Source: Candidatus Thorarchaeota archaeon
Lineage (GTDB): Archaea > Asgardarchaeota > Thorarchaeia > Thorarchaeales > Thorarchaeaceae
Assembly (NCBI GenBank): GCA_029855935.1
Contig: JAGSHN010000004.1
Span: forward strand, 118,022-182,021
Length of the DNA stretch: 64,000 nt
Direction: 5' to 3'
Part shown: positions 1 to 8,762 of the stretch, piece after piece
Numbering within the stretch: position 1 is the stretch's first letter
Layout: the number at the start of each line of letters is the position of its first letter
Notes under the pieces: generated by a model
Databases searched by the model: none
Told to the model about the DNA's origin: nothing
What the model saw: the letters and a program-made list of their open reading frames with translations, nothing else
Translations under genes and position numbers: made by a program

Positions 1-153
1 CCTCGCCTCGATCAGTCGTATTGTTTCCCCATCGAAGACAGGAGATTGCCGAATCTCTGATAGTGCGGTCTGCAGTCGTTCGGGGCGTTCTGGATGTCCG
101 ACAGACATCTTGTGTTTGATAAAGTAGTCATGATAAATGATGTCCGTTGTCAT
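1..153 (-). CDS. Histone deacetylase superfamily protein (N-terminal fragment)
   Basis: The first 51 codons of a gene read leftward out of the window; its 3' end lies beyond position 1. The start ATG is at 153. The peptide opens MTTDIIYHDYFIKH and contains GHPERPERL, the N-terminal signature of the histone deacetylase/AcuC/acetylpolyamine amidohydrolase superfamily of zinc-dependent deacetylases. The metal ligands are outside the window, so catalytic competence and substrate cannot be judged. It diverges from the tRNA-Pro gene. Confidence 0.7.
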   Translation of the reverse strand, partial: MTTDIIYHDYFIKHKMSVGHPERPERLQTALSEIRQSPVFDGETIRLIEAR

Positions 154-278
154 TTGACCGACTCCTCGGGATTAGAGTACTAGAACAAAACCATCTCTTC
201 TTCGTTCATAGATAAGTCATTCACATCCCGAAAGCAATCTTTATCTTGGAACCAGCCGCGAAAGTATTACTGTAGAAT

Positions 279-384
279 GGGTCGGTAGTCTAGCTTGGTA
301 TGATTCTTGCTTGGGGTGGCTCAAGTCATCGCTTGAGTCACAGATTGCAAGAGGTCGGGCGTTCAAGTCGCCCCCGGCCCACCA
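279..384 (+). tRNA. tRNA-Pro(GGG) with a 29-nt intron at 37/38
   Basis: The acceptor stem GGGTCGG (279-285) pairs with CCGGCCC, followed by discriminator A and an encoded CCA ending at 384. The anticodon stem CTTGC/GCAAG (306-310 and 347-351) encloses TTGGGG and, after the intron, T38; the anticodon is GGG (313-315). The intron (about 317-345) sits at the canonical archaeal position and folds into its own hairpin, CTCAAG/CTTGAG. The T arm is GGGCG-TTCAAGT-CGCCC. A TATA-like stretch lies at about 239-246. Confidence 0.92.
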
Positions 385-472
385 TCATCAATTTTCTTCC
401 TCTGTTGCCAGTCGACTGTTCCAAGGTCTTGTGTTTCCAATAAGCGAACAGGCGTACCTAGGGTAGGAGTCA

Positions 473-1033
473 CTAGAGGGGAATCTCCCATAACGTTTCG
501 TAGATTGGACCTGCGGGCGTTAGTGTGCTCTTTTTCATCCTTATGCAGGTGACAGACATAGTTCCAACAACCTCGTTCCTCAATGACTCTATGTTGCGAA
601 GGAACCGGTCCCGGTCACGAACACTACGCACACGAGCAATGGTCAGATGAGTCTTGAACCTCTTGTCTGGAGGATAACCCAGATTTCCCAAGAGATCGTC
701 TATCTGTGACTTTAGCGAAACCATCTTGTCGTGACCATCACTCACACCGACCCAGATCACTCGTGCACGGGTTAGCGTCGGGAATGCACCAACGCCCTCC
801 ATCCGTACTGCGAACGGCCTGGCTTGGAGCGACTGTAGACTATCACGGATTATGTCCGTCTTGGATAAGGGAGTATCCCCGAAGAATCGCAGGGTGAAAT
901 GCACATTCTGTATTTCGACCAACTTGAGCTTGGCGGCATGCTGATCAAGGCGGCTCTGAAGGTGATGAATCCTATCGCGTAGTGATGGTTCTTCAACATC
1001 GATGCTTAGAAAGGCTCGGACGGTGGAACTCAT
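473..1033 (-). CDS. thpR: RNA 2',3'-cyclic phosphodiesterase (2H family, ThpR/LigT)
   Basis: A 186-aa protein of the 2H phosphoesterase superfamily, which opens RNA 2',3'-cyclic phosphates and was first known as 2'-5' RNA ligase. Both catalytic HxT motifs are visible: HFTLRFFGD in the N-terminal half and HLTIARV in the C-terminal half, which together form the bilobal active site. I chose the ATG at 1033 (MSSTVRAFLSIDVEE) because the family begins with this RAFL/I-type strand; the upstream ATG at 1075 would add 14 unmatched residues. It is transcribed away from the AAA ATPase operon. A role in tRNA end processing is inference. Confidence 0.88.
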   Translation of the reverse strand: MSSTVRAFLSIDVEEPSLRDRIHHLQSRLDQHAAKLKLVEIQNVHFTLRFFGDTPLSKTDIIRDSLQSLQARPFAVRMEGVGAFPTLTRARVIWVGVSDGHDKMVSLKSQIDDLLGNLGYPPDKRFKTHLTIARVRSVRDRDRFLRNIESLRNEVVGTMSVTCIRMKKSTLTPAGPIYETLWEIPL

Positions 1034-1174
1034 CGCAATCACATGGACTCCATTTGGGGTGGCATTCAACTTCAATGTGCCGACCCACAGATGATGTAGT
1101 ACGTATGTGAAACGTTACAGTTCGCTAGTCTTAAAGGCACACACCTGAGGAATTGACAGTCGAAGGGTTTCAAG

Positions 1175-2302
1175 TTGACAAGAAAGGAGTCAGGTGTCGA
1201 TCTACCGGCCTCCACAAGGGGCACCGTGAAGAAGTCATCTCGGAGAGGGAGGGCGGAAACGTACGGTGCAAGGAGAGTAGTGTTGCGGCCGATTGGGTAT
1301 CCGTTTAGACTGAGGGGGGACCCTCAGCCATCAGGGATAGAAATAGATGACGATGGACTCTTTCAGGACTATGCACGCGAGCAGTGGATTGGAAGCGTCG
1401 TGAGAAAGGGGATGTACCTCTTTGACCGTTACGTTATGCCAGACTTCGCCTTTCACGTTCTTGATGTTGTTCCCGAGGGGTCTGTGATAACGAGGGACAC
1501 GGAGATAGTGCTGCAGAATGGGCGAAGTGGTAAGCCAAATGCCTCCTTGAAACCAGTGCCGTTTGAAGATATCATCGGACACGACGATGTGAAGTCCAAA
1601 TGTCAAATCATTCTTCGATACCTGAACGACCCGACATTATATGAGGAGTGGGCTCCGCGTGCCGTCCTTTTCTATGGTCCACCTGGCACAGGAAAGACTA
1701 TGACAGCTGTTGCCCTCGCCAGTAAGGCCAAGGCTAATGTTATCATCGTAAAAGCACCGGACCTCATAGGCGCCCATGTGGGCGACGGAGCAAGACGCAT
1801 AGCAGCTGTCTTCGATGAGGCAAGAGGAGCGGCACCAAGCATCGTGTTCATAGACGAGATTGATGCTATTGCACTCCATAGATCATTTCAGTCAGTCCGT
1901 GGAGACGTATCGGAGATAGTCACGACACTGCTGGGAGAGATCGACCGGACTGTAGATGATGTGCCAGTGGTGGTCATTGCTGCAACTAATGCAATTGAAC
2001 TGTTGGATCCCGCAGTGAGAAGTAGATTTGACGCCGCCTTTGAGTTCCGGCTACCAACAGATGAAGAGAGATACCAGATTCTTGAGATGTATGCCTCTCG
2101 CCTGCCCCTGCCTGTGAGGGCGGACCTCAAGCTCATAGCAAGGAGATCACATGGACTATCGGGACGCGACCTTCGCAACCGCCTTCTAAAGGAGGCGTTC
2201 CATCTTGCCGTTGTTGAGGGACTGGATCACGTTCCAGCACGAATCTTGATGTCAGTACTTCAAAAGATAATGTCGAGGAAACGACCAGACTATGTCTTGT
2301 AA
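1175..2302 (+). CDS. AAA-family ATPase (COG1223-like)
   Basis: A 375-aa protein with a single AAA module. The N-terminal ~130 residues form a beta-rich domain, then come Walker A GPPGTGKT at about residue 168, Walker B IVFIDEID and sensor 1 ATN, followed by the RSRF arginine-finger region. It resembles the archaeal single-AAA ATPases of COG1223, relatives of PAN and Cdc48 without a coiled coil. The C-terminus is not HbYX, so proteasome docking is not indicated. The start is TTG at 1175. It leads an operon with the UPF0200 and UPF0201 genes (24-nt gap, then a 17-nt overlap). The substrate is unknown; a remodelling role is inferred from the family. Confidence 0.8.
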   Translation: MTRKESGVDLPASTRGTVKKSSRRGRAETYGARRVVLRPIGYPFRLRGDPQPSGIEIDDDGLFQDYAREQWIGSVVRKGMYLFDRYVMPDFAFHVLDVVPEGSVITRDTEIVLQNGRSGKPNASLKPVPFEDIIGHDDVKSKCQIILRYLNDPTLYEEWAPRAVLFYGPPGTGKTMTAVALASKAKANVIIVKAPDLIGAHVGDGARRIAAVFDEARGAAPSIVFIDEIDAIALHRSFQSVRGDVSEIVTTLLGEIDRTVDDVPVVVIAATNAIELLDPAVRSRFDAAFEFRLPTDEERYQILEMYASRLPLPVRADLKLIARRSHGLSGRDLRNRLLKEAFHLAVVEGLDHVPARILMSVLQKIMSRKRPDYVL

Positions 2303-2326
2303 AGGAGGCACAGGAGAACGCACAGA

Positions 2327-2887
2327 ATGAGAGTGATAATAGTGACTGGCATGCCCGGCTCTGGAAAGAGTGAGGCCGCGCGTCTGCTAAACGAGGAATA
2401 CGGCATCCCCATCGTTGTGATGGGCGATGTTGTCCGCGACGTCATTCGTGAGAGGGGGCTGGAGCCGACACCTGAGCTCACGAGGGAAACTATGCTGCGT
2501 CTGCGGGAGGAGGATGGCCCGGGCGCCATTGCAATGAGATGTCTGGACAAACTCCGTGACTGTGGTTCCGATGTGGTTGTCATCGAGGGCTGCAGAAGCT
2601 TGGCCGAGGTGGAGGTATTTGAGAGAGAGGCGCGGACGATCACAATCGTATGTATTCATTCATCACCCACGACCAGATTCACGCGACTGAAACTCAGAGG
2701 CAGATCCGATGCTCCGCTGGACTACCAATCGTTCCGTAGACGGGATCTGACGGAGTTGTCAGTGGGCATCGGGGGGGTGATAGCGCTCGCAGACTTCATG
2801 ATAGTCAATGAGGGCACACTCGAAGAATTCTGTGCACGAGTACGACAGATTGCGGAGAGGATACTTGGAAATGAGGGTTGTTGTTGA
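2327..2887 (+). CDS. UPF0200 family P-loop nucleotide kinase-like protein
   Basis: A 186-aa P-loop protein starting MRVIIVTGMPGSGKSE, the typical UPF0200 opening, related to dephospho-CoA and adenylate kinases. Visible elements are the Walker A GMPGSGKS at residues 8-15, an LxxE/GD segment (VVMGDVVRD) and a lid-like arginine-rich region near residue 125. The family has no firmly assigned reaction that I know of. Its 3' end overlaps the UPF0201 gene by 17 nt. The two families are recurrent neighbours in archaea and are fused in some species, which implies joint function. Confidence 0.85.
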   Translation: MRVIIVTGMPGSGKSEAARLLNEEYGIPIVVMGDVVRDVIRERGLEPTPELTRETMLRLREEDGPGAIAMRCLDKLRDCGSDVVVIEGCRSLAEVEVFEREARTITIVCIHSSPTTRFTRLKLRGRSDAPLDYQSFRRRDLTELSVGIGGVIALADFMIVNEGTLEEFCARVRQIAERILGNEGCC

Positions 2888-3281
2888 TTGTCCCACGTAT
2901 CCAACCGAGGATCCAGAAAAGGTCCTCTTGGCGGTCACAAGCCTCTTTCCAGACTTAGAGTTCAGACCCACCGAGAACGGCGTACGAGCCGAGACAAGCG
3001 GGAGAAGCGGTCTCGAGTGGCTCCGGTCGAGAATCTTCGAACGACGTATAATCGACGCCACTCGCGCTCGTCTCTACTCAAACGCTGACGATGATCACAC
3101 CAGACTTCACCTTGACAAACAGGCCGGACTGCACGGCCGCGTACGCATAGTTGATGAGTTCGAGGAGGAACCCCCGCTCGGAACCATTGTGGTAGACTTC
3201 TTCTTTGAGTCCACGAGAGAGATGGAGGAGTTCATCAAGTGGATTGCTCCACCCACAGAAGATGGACGCGCGTTAATCTAG
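2871..3281 (+). CDS. UPF0201 family protein
   Basis: A 136-aa protein beginning MRVVVDCPTYPTEDPEKV, the characteristic start of the archaeal UPF0201 family of small alpha/beta proteins with a ribosomal-protein-like fold, suspected to bind RNA. I chose ATG 2871, which has GAGAGG upstream and matches the family start. An in-frame ATG at 2808 would lie deep inside the UPF0200 gene. It overlaps UPF0200 by 17 nt, suggesting translational coupling, and its stop overlaps the convergent methyltransferase gene by 4 nt. One of the few Glu-Thr pairs coded GAG-ACA in the window is here (about 2990). Confidence 0.85.
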   Translation: MRVVVDCPTYPTEDPEKVLLAVTSLFPDLEFRPTENGVRAETSGRSGLEWLRSRIFERRIIDATRARLYSNADDDHTRLHLDKQAGLHGRVRIVDEFEEEPPLGTIVVDFFFESTREMEEFIKWIAPPTEDGRALI

Positions 3282-4288
3282 TGATGTTGAACCACAAAGA
3301 TCTCTCTTGTCAGTGCAGCATGGACACGGACCTCCACCTGAACCTCAATGGATAGAGCATGTCTGCGAATCATCTCTTCCGCCCGCATCCTGCTATCAGT
3401 ACAGAGGCACATTCGCCCCCCAGCACGTAGGAGCGATGACAGTTGGCTCAACAGGGAGTCCACTAGCAGTCGTGCGTGCTCGCCCCTTGTCGAGCTTACT
3501 CGGCCATAGGGAGGGTCGGTGACTATCGAGTCACATTGAGCCAAGGGAATCTGTCGCGCGTCCCCCTGAATCAGAGAGAAGTCCACTCCACCCGTGTCTG
3601 ACAAGTTGGCACGTGCACCTTGAAGCAGTTTCCAATTGATTTCAAGACCGATCACGCGTGCCCCAAGGTCAGCCGCCTCACAGAGGATTCCTCCAGCCCC
3701 ACAGAATGGGTCAAGAACCACATTGCCAGGGAGAAGACGCGCAAGATTGCACATTGCACGAGCAAGTGGGGCATTCATGATTGATGGGTGAAAAAAGGGG
3801 CGCTTGCGCGACTTTCGCAGCATTACTTCTCTACGGGTCACGGAGCGCTGGAGGTCCCCCAAGAGGAGTGTGCCATTGCAGTCGATTGCCAACAGGGGCA
3901 GGTCGGGACTGTCTAGATTAACTCGTAGGCCAGTATTGCGCTTCACAACGGCTCCAACCTCTACGGCCAGCTCGCGACCAGAGGACCGTGGTTGACTGAC
4001 GATGAAGCCTCTCAGTGCAAACGACCTTGCATTACCCAGAAACTCTGACAACGTGACAAGTCGAAGGTCCTCCGGTCTGTCGGCCTCTTCAAAGATTCTA
4101 CCAGTGACCTGAAGAAATGCAGCTCGATGCAGAAGCGGTACTGTGACATCAATCTTGCTGTTAATCAGACACAGTCGCCCGCACCAGCTTGTATCGGCGG
4201 AAGGGTCGTAAGTATGTACGATTGACTCAACTTCGGCTCTTGCAAGGTCAGGTAGTTCCCCACTCACAATGGCGTACTGTCTTCTCAA
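3278..4288 (-). CDS. tRNA (guanine(10)-N2)-dimethyltransferase (archaeal Trm11/TrmG10)
   Basis: A THUMP-type N-terminal region (QYAIVSGELPDLARAEV) is followed by a SAM-dependent methyltransferase domain with FDPFCGAGGIL-type motif I (VLDPFCGAGGI) and motif IV DPPYGR, typical of N2-guanine methyltransferases. The family methylates G10 of tRNA in archaea. I propose a TTG start at 4288, 10 nt after the stop of the GPN GTPase, because family members begin just before YxxLSGE. The ATG at 4360 would overlap the upstream gene by 62 nt and add 24 hydrophobic residues without family support. It sits in an operon with the GTPase. Confidence 0.85.
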   Translation of the reverse strand: MRRQYAIVSGELPDLARAEVESIVHTYDPSADTSWCGRLCLINSKIDVTVPLLHRAAFLQVTGRIFEEADRPEDLRLVTLSEFLGNARSFALRGFIVSQPRSSGRELAVEVGAVVKRNTGLRVNLDSPDLPLLAIDCNGTLLLGDLQRSVTRREVMLRKSRKRPFFHPSIMNAPLARAMCNLARLLPGNVVLDPFCGAGGILCEAADLGARVIGLEINWKLLQGARANLSDTGGVDFSLIQGDARQIPLAQCDSIVTDPPYGRVSSTRGEHARLLVDSLLSQLSSLLRAGGRMCLCTDSRMRAEEMIRRHALSIEVQVEVRVHAALTREIFVVQHH

Positions 4289-4298
4289 TGCAATCAGC

Positions 4299-5063
4299 TC
4301 ATCGGACGAGATTGTCGCCAGCAAGAAAGATACGCTGCATAGCACCGTAGAGATGGCCAATGCCAGTCATCTGCTTTGCAGATACTGGAAGAAGGACGGG
4401 GCCGCCTCCTAGGTCCTGTAGCATCCTCAGAATTGCTGTGGCATACTCCCTGTTAAGCCCTCTCGAAGACTCCAGCAATGCCTCCTCCAGGACATACGGA
4501 TCCTCAGACCAAGACACTATCTCTTCGACTTTGTCATCTGACAGGATGTCAGACTTGCTTAACAGGTTGAGCTGGGGCAACCCAAAACGGAGATTGATAG
4601 ACAGGCCCAGCAGCATCGATGATAGATATCCCTCGGGAGTGCGGGCAATATTGGCATCAAGAAGATGCAGTGTGAGAGATGGCTCACGCTCGGCAATGGA
4701 CGACACCATCAGAGGGCCAGAGTTGCGATAGGCGAACAGCTCCATCTGGCCCGGACAGTCAACAATCGCGTAGTCCACACCCGTTTCAAAGACCTCATCA
4801 CGTAGGTCCTGCACATGGTTCACAGCCATATCCAATGCGGCCACCAGACCACCATTAGGACCAAGACCGAAAGTGCGGACTATCTCGTCATAGTCAACAT
4901 ACTCGCGTATATCCACATCACTGGTATAGGGGGGGCTGTCCACCCCGGGATCCAAGTTCACAATTGCAACGCTCAGCTCCATTCCGAGGAGCCACTTTTC
5001 CAGGGACGCGGTAAGTAGCGACTTTCCCGAACCAGCTGTACCAACCACAAATGTGAAGAACAT
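4299..5063 (-). CDS. GPN-loop GTPase
   Basis: A 254-aa protein of the GPN-loop GTPase family. Visible motifs: P-loop GTAGSGKS at residue 8, the family-defining GPN insertion in LGPNGG near residue 70, the G3-like DCPGQ and the base-recognition motif SKSD. Family members dimerise through the GPN loop; the eukaryotic Gpn1-3 proteins assemble and import RNA polymerase II. The archaeal substrate is unsettled. It is followed by the tRNA methyltransferase in the same direction. The 108-bp gap to the divergent XRE regulator at 5172 must carry both promoters. Confidence 0.9.
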   Translation of the reverse strand: MFFTFVVGTAGSGKSLLTASLEKWLLGMELSVAIVNLDPGVDSPPYTSDVDIREYVDYDEIVRTFGLGPNGGLVAALDMAVNHVQDLRDEVFETGVDYAIVDCPGQMELFAYRNSGPLMVSSIAEREPSLTLHLLDANIARTPEGYLSSMLLGLSINLRFGLPQLNLLSKSDILSDDKVEEIVSWSEDPYVLEEALLESSRGLNREYATAILRMLQDLGGGPVLLPVSAKQMTGIGHLYGAMQRIFLAGDNLVR

Positions 5064-5171
5064 GGCACTCTGATGGTTTCAGACCAACAATTCGCTCTTA
5101 GATGCTTCGGACCAGACGGCGCTGGCAGTTGGAGAGAAAGGCATAACAGACAGTCGGACTGTGTGACTGCT

Positions 5172-5921
5172 ATGGTGAGAGGCGAAACGCTCAGGCGCCT
5201 TGCCGAGATAATGGCAGGAGACATCTGCTTGGCAGACGAGGATCCAGGAACCGTGATGAAACGATGGCGAGAGCGTTTTCATGTATCTCAGAAGGACCTT
5301 GCAAGGCAACTTGGTGTTTCCCCCTCCGTGATTAGTGACTATGAGAGCGGGCGAAGAAAGTCCCCACGTGTCGAAACCATAAAGAGATTTGTCGAGGGTC
5401 TCCTTGAGATAGATGCCGCAAACGGTGGGCGTGTCGCAGCGGCAATGGAGAAGCTAGTGACGCCGGCAATCGCATCCGACGCGATCCTAGATAGCCGAGA
5501 GTTCCGGGTGCCCGTGTTGGCACGGCTCTTTGTCGATTGGCTCAGATGCCGGGTGTTGACACATGCCCCCCTGCTAGAAAGAGAGATTTATGGCTATACG
5601 GCCCTCGACAGCATTAAGGCAATAGTTTCACTTAGCCCTAAGCAACTCCTGAGATTGTATGGAGGCACAACACGTAGAGCGGCCGTACTCACGAACGTGT
5701 CAACGGGCCGGTCTCCGATGGTGGCCATAAAGGCGAGCCAGATAGGAACATCGACAGCTGTGAAACCCGCAGTGGTCATACTACAGGGGGTGAAAGAGCT
5801 CGATCCACTGGCTGTCAAGATCGCAGATGGAATTCACGTTCCGCTCTGCGTTTCGGACATTCCAACACAAGAGGAGCTGGTTCGGCGATTGCGAGGATTT
5901 GACCCTATTGAGCGGAGGTAG
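5172..5921 (+). CDS. XRE-type helix-turn-helix regulator (COG1709-like)
   Basis: A 249-aa DNA-binding protein with an N-terminal Cro/C1 HTH, VSQKDLARQLGVSPSVISDY, followed by ESGRRKSP, and a C-terminal ~170-residue domain typical of archaeal COG1709 regulators. The chosen ATG (5172) places the conserved AGDICLADEDPG segment about 15 residues in, as in the family. The in-frame codon at 5073 would add 33 unsupported residues and run through the promoter region. It is five nucleotides from the HD phosphohydrolase gene, so the two are probably co-transcribed. The target is unknown. Confidence 0.82.
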   Translation: MVRGETLRRLAEIMAGDICLADEDPGTVMKRWRERFHVSQKDLARQLGVSPSVISDYESGRRKSPRVETIKRFVEGLLEIDAANGGRVAAAMEKLVTPAIASDAILDSREFRVPVLARLFVDWLRCRVLTHAPLLEREIYGYTALDSIKAIVSLSPKQLLRLYGGTTRRAAVLTNVSTGRSPMVAIKASQIGTSTAVKPAVVILQGVKELDPLAVKIADGIHVPLCVSDIPTQEELVRRLRGFDPIERR

Positions 5922-5926
5922 AAGAA

Positions 5927-7225
5927 TTGTTGGAACAGGCGATTGAAATAAACGACCCTATTCTTGGATTCATAGGAGTTACCGAGCTCGAAAAGAGAGT
6001 TATCGACTCGGAGCCATATCAACGGCTTCGTAGAATCAAGCAACTCTCTGGGGGGCATTTTGTATATCCTACTGCCGAACATACGAGATTTGGCCACTGC
6101 CTCGGAGCTATGCATCTTGCATCTCGCCTGGGCGAGAAACTGTTGCCACACCTAGGTCTTGGAGATGACGATCTGCAGGAAGTTCGCGTGGCAAGCCTCC
6201 TCCACGACATTGGTCACGGGCCGTTCAGCCACGTCTTTGAGGAAGTTCTACTAGAGCATAGAGGAATGAATCATGAGGATATGACCGAGTGGATAATCGA
6301 GGAGAGTGTAGTCGGGGATTTATTGAGTGATTTTGGGATAGTGCCCTCTCGAGTTGCTGATTTGGTTCGAGGAAGAAGGAAGAAGAAAGTGGATGCAGTC
6401 TTGGCGGGCATTGTAGCTGGGCAAATCGATGCGGACAAGATGGACTATCTCGTTCGAGATTCCTTCTACTGCGGGGTTAATTACGGGCTCATTGACCAAG
6501 ACAGGCTCTTGGACAATGTTGAGATAGGAGAGGACTATGCTATGGAGTTCTCCCTTGCCACTAGGGGCACCCTAGAGGCATTTCTCGTGGCACGCTATGA
6601 GATGTTCATGAATGTCTACTACCACAAGACTGTGCGGAGTGTTGAGGTGATGCTCGTCAAGCTGATGACGGCGGCAAACGATGTCTTGCAGTTGGTCGAC
6701 TTTGGGAGCCCTGAGGAGTTTCTGAAACTGGACGACATCTCTGTAGTGTCGAGAATCAGAAAAGTCGATCCATCTGAGTCCGCCGAGGCGGCGGAAGCCT
6801 TGGAGATGGTCAGGCGGTTAGACTCACGCGTCCTCTACAAGCCAGCATTTGAGAAGATCCTTTACACTGGGGACAAGTTTGTTTCCAAACTGCTCACGAA
6901 ACGAAAAGTGAGAGAAACCATCGAGGAAGAGATAGCGGAAGAGGCGCATGTCCCACGGGAGGAGGTGATAGTTGATGTTCCAACACTGCCGTCCGTTCCG
7001 CACAACCCCCACCAAGAGGACCCAATGGAGATCTATATTTTCGAGATTGTGGAGGGTGAGAAGAAGCGGAGAAATCTCTCAGAGTTGTCCAACATAGCAG
7101 AGATGATGAAGGGATACCTTGATGTGATACGTGTCTATACACATGCCAAATATAGAAGAAGGGTTGAGCGGGCTGCACGGGCGGTCTTCAAGGGAGTGCC
7201 CGCGAGCGCAGAGATTCATATGTGA
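5927..7225 (+). CDS. HD-domain phosphohydrolase (SAMHD1/dGTPase-like)
   Basis: A 432-aa HD-superfamily enzyme. The metal-binding set is visible as H in RFGHCLGAMH, the doublet LLHDIGHGPFSH near residue 93, and a later D in IDADKMDYLVRDS. This order matches dNTP triphosphohydrolases and SAMHD1-like proteins, which cleave nucleoside triphosphates. A lysine/glutamate-rich C-terminal half (residues ~320-432) resembles archaeal members. The start is TTG 5927, six bases after the regulator's stop. The HTH/HD pair suggests nucleotide-pool control, but the substrate is not established from sequence. Confidence 0.85.
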   Translation: MLEQAIEINDPILGFIGVTELEKRVIDSEPYQRLRRIKQLSGGHFVYPTAEHTRFGHCLGAMHLASRLGEKLLPHLGLGDDDLQEVRVASLLHDIGHGPFSHVFEEVLLEHRGMNHEDMTEWIIEESVVGDLLSDFGIVPSRVADLVRGRRKKKVDAVLAGIVAGQIDADKMDYLVRDSFYCGVNYGLIDQDRLLDNVEIGEDYAMEFSLATRGTLEAFLVARYEMFMNVYYHKTVRSVEVMLVKLMTAANDVLQLVDFGSPEEFLKLDDISVVSRIRKVDPSESAEAAEALEMVRRLDSRVLYKPAFEKILYTGDKFVSKLLTKRKVRETIEEEIAEEAHVPREEVIVDVPTLPSVPHNPHQEDPMEIYIFEIVEGEKKRRNLSELSNIAEMMKGYLDVIRVYTHAKYRRRVERAARAVFKGVPASAEIHM

Positions 7226-7242
7226 TGAGGCGAGCGAGTTTT

Positions 7243-7827
7243 TCAGTCCACGGATGCCTGGGGAAGAATACTGGCACGTATCGCATTCTGGAACAGCATC
7301 TGAAAGGCCTCCAGAATGTTGGTGCCGTTACGGGCTACGCTCGGGAAAATTGGAACAGCAAGAGGAATCTTCACCGAGGAACGGAACTCTTGCTCACCAA
7401 TCGGATTCGGCATATCATACTTGTTCAGTAGTATGACCACTGGGACTATCCTCTCGGCTGAGTCTATCATATCTACAAGCTCATTCCAGCTAGCGATGTT
7501 GTCATCCAGAAGATGCCTCTGTGAGTCGGCCACAAATACCACCCCATCGGTTCCGGTCATAACAACATCGCGAGTCGCACGATAGAAGTCTTGACCTGTT
7601 GCAGTCCATACATGGGCACTGATACTCCACCCAGAAGATATGGGGATGGAGAGTGTGCCGTAGTCGCAGAACATCGTTCTGCCAAGAGTGTTCTCGATGG
7701 AGCTGAGTCTGTCTGGACAACCCAGCGCCTTGAACAGCCAGCGTACCGATGTCGTCTTTCCACTCATTGCTGGACCAAAGAAGACAATCTTCAGGCCAAT
7801 GTTCCGATTTCCATAGTCAACAATCAT
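7243..7827 (-). CDS. MglA/Arf-like small GTPase
   Basis: A 194-aa Ras-superfamily GTPase. G1 is GPAMSGKTT, the G3 position reads ATGQDFY instead of the DxxGQ of Ras/Arf proteins, and G4 is LLNKYD. Replacement of the G3 aspartate with a retained G-Q is characteristic of MglA-like GTPases (TxPGQ), which pair with roadblock-domain partners. There is no C-terminal prenylation cysteine and no N-terminal helix, so membrane attachment is not evident. It is the last gene of a three-gene operon with the unknown 306-aa protein and the tandem roadblock protein. A role in polarity or membrane signalling is inference. Confidence 0.85.
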   Translation of the reverse strand: MIVDYGNRNIGLKIVFFGPAMSGKTTSVRWLFKALGCPDRLSSIENTLGRTMFCDYGTLSIPISSGWSISAHVWTATGQDFYRATRDVVMTGTDGVVFVADSQRHLLDDNIASWNELVDMIDSAERIVPVVILLNKYDMPNPIGEQEFRSSVKIPLAVPIFPSVARNGTNILEAFQMLFQNAIRASILPQASVD

Positions 7828-7841
7828 GTCATCTTATCCTC

Positions 7842-8762
7842 CTAAGCGCCCCACATACTATCCACCCACGACCCCAACCCCAGGAGAGTATCGTCTGTGA
7901 CGCAATCAGAGAAATCCTCGTGCCACTCAGCACCAATGAAGCGGACAAAACTGGAGAGACCACCAATGTTCCATCCAGCCGCCTCAAACAGGTTTCTCTC
8001 AGTCAACCGTACATTAATGCCAAACTCGCGAACAAGACGAACTCTCGTCAGAATCGTCACAGCACGACGAGCAGCGTGAACAAAGGCGGAAATCTCCTCG
8101 ACAAACATGTCACGTGTCACCATCTCAGCCTCTTCTTCCAGATCAAGGAAAGAGTCGATGAAATTGCCAGCGAGAGATTGACCACGCAGGGACTTTCTCA
8201 GGAGACGGCGAATACGCTCCAAAGCCTGTTTCTTGCGCCCCAGAATCTTGGAGAGGATGTGCGATTCTATCGTGGGTTTGGCAGGAAGGGGACGAGCCAT
8301 CTTGAATTCCGCGTCGGAGGGGCCATACACCCGTAGAATGCCACAGTTGGGGGAAGAAGCCAAGATGACAGTGAGTAGACGGTCGACCATCAGTTCGTCT
8401 ATTGTTAGACCTAGCGATTTCTCGCCCAGTGAAACTCCTATTATCCAAGCCGTGAAGGAAGTTATTCTATCGATTACGAGGCGCAATGAGTTGGAGAGAG
8501 AGCAAACTATGACTCTAGAGGCCTCGAAGTCGTGACGCTCTTCTTCCAACAGGGAAAGCAGCTCATCTTCTGTCGTGAAGTCCCGCCAGAAAACGACTCG
8601 GTGTCTATGCGGGGCAATCTCAGCTAGACTCTTTACAAAATCGTCAACGACCTCCGAGTCACTGCCAACAACGAGTATGGGGTACCTGTGAAGAACAGCA
8701 TGTAGCATCAATGGAAACTGTCTATCGAAGAGGGTCATCAGTTTCAGTATTGAGTACGACAT
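7842..8762 (-). CDS. Uncharacterised protein between roadblock and GTPase genes
   Basis: A 306-aa protein I do not recognise. The N-terminal half looks like alternating beta strands and helices (YPILVVGSDSEVVDDFV, then RVIVCSLSNSLRLVI), like a P-loop-type or response-regulator fold without a Walker A. A basic helical stretch lies around residues 175-195 (GRKKQALERIRRLLRKSLRG). The C-terminal part is helical and ends in WGA. Its ATG overlaps the stop of the roadblock gene as TGATG, and the GTPase gene follows after 14 nt, so all three are probably made together. It may be a regulator or effector of the GTPase, but that comes from position alone. Confidence 0.75.
   Translation of the reverse strand: MSYSILKLMTLFDRQFPLMLHAVLHRYPILVVGSDSEVVDDFVKSLAEIAPHRHRVVFWRDFTTEDELLSLLEEERHDFEASRVIVCSLSNSLRLVIDRITSFTAWIIGVSLGEKSLGLTIDELMVDRLLTVILASSPNCGILRVYGPSDAEFKMARPLPAKPTIESHILSKILGRKKQALERIRRLLRKSLRGQSLAGNFIDSFLDLEEEAEMVTRDMFVEEISAFVHAARRAVTILTRVRLVREFGINVRLTERNLFEAAGWNIGGLSSFVRFIGAEWHEDFSDCVTDDTLLGLGSWVDSMWGA

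Noticed and set aside
3278..4360. Start of the tRNA G10 methyltransferase at ATG 4360
   Set aside because: It would overlap the GPN GTPase gene by 62 nt and add 24 residues before the conserved YAIVSGE start; TTG 4288 fits the family and the operon spacing.
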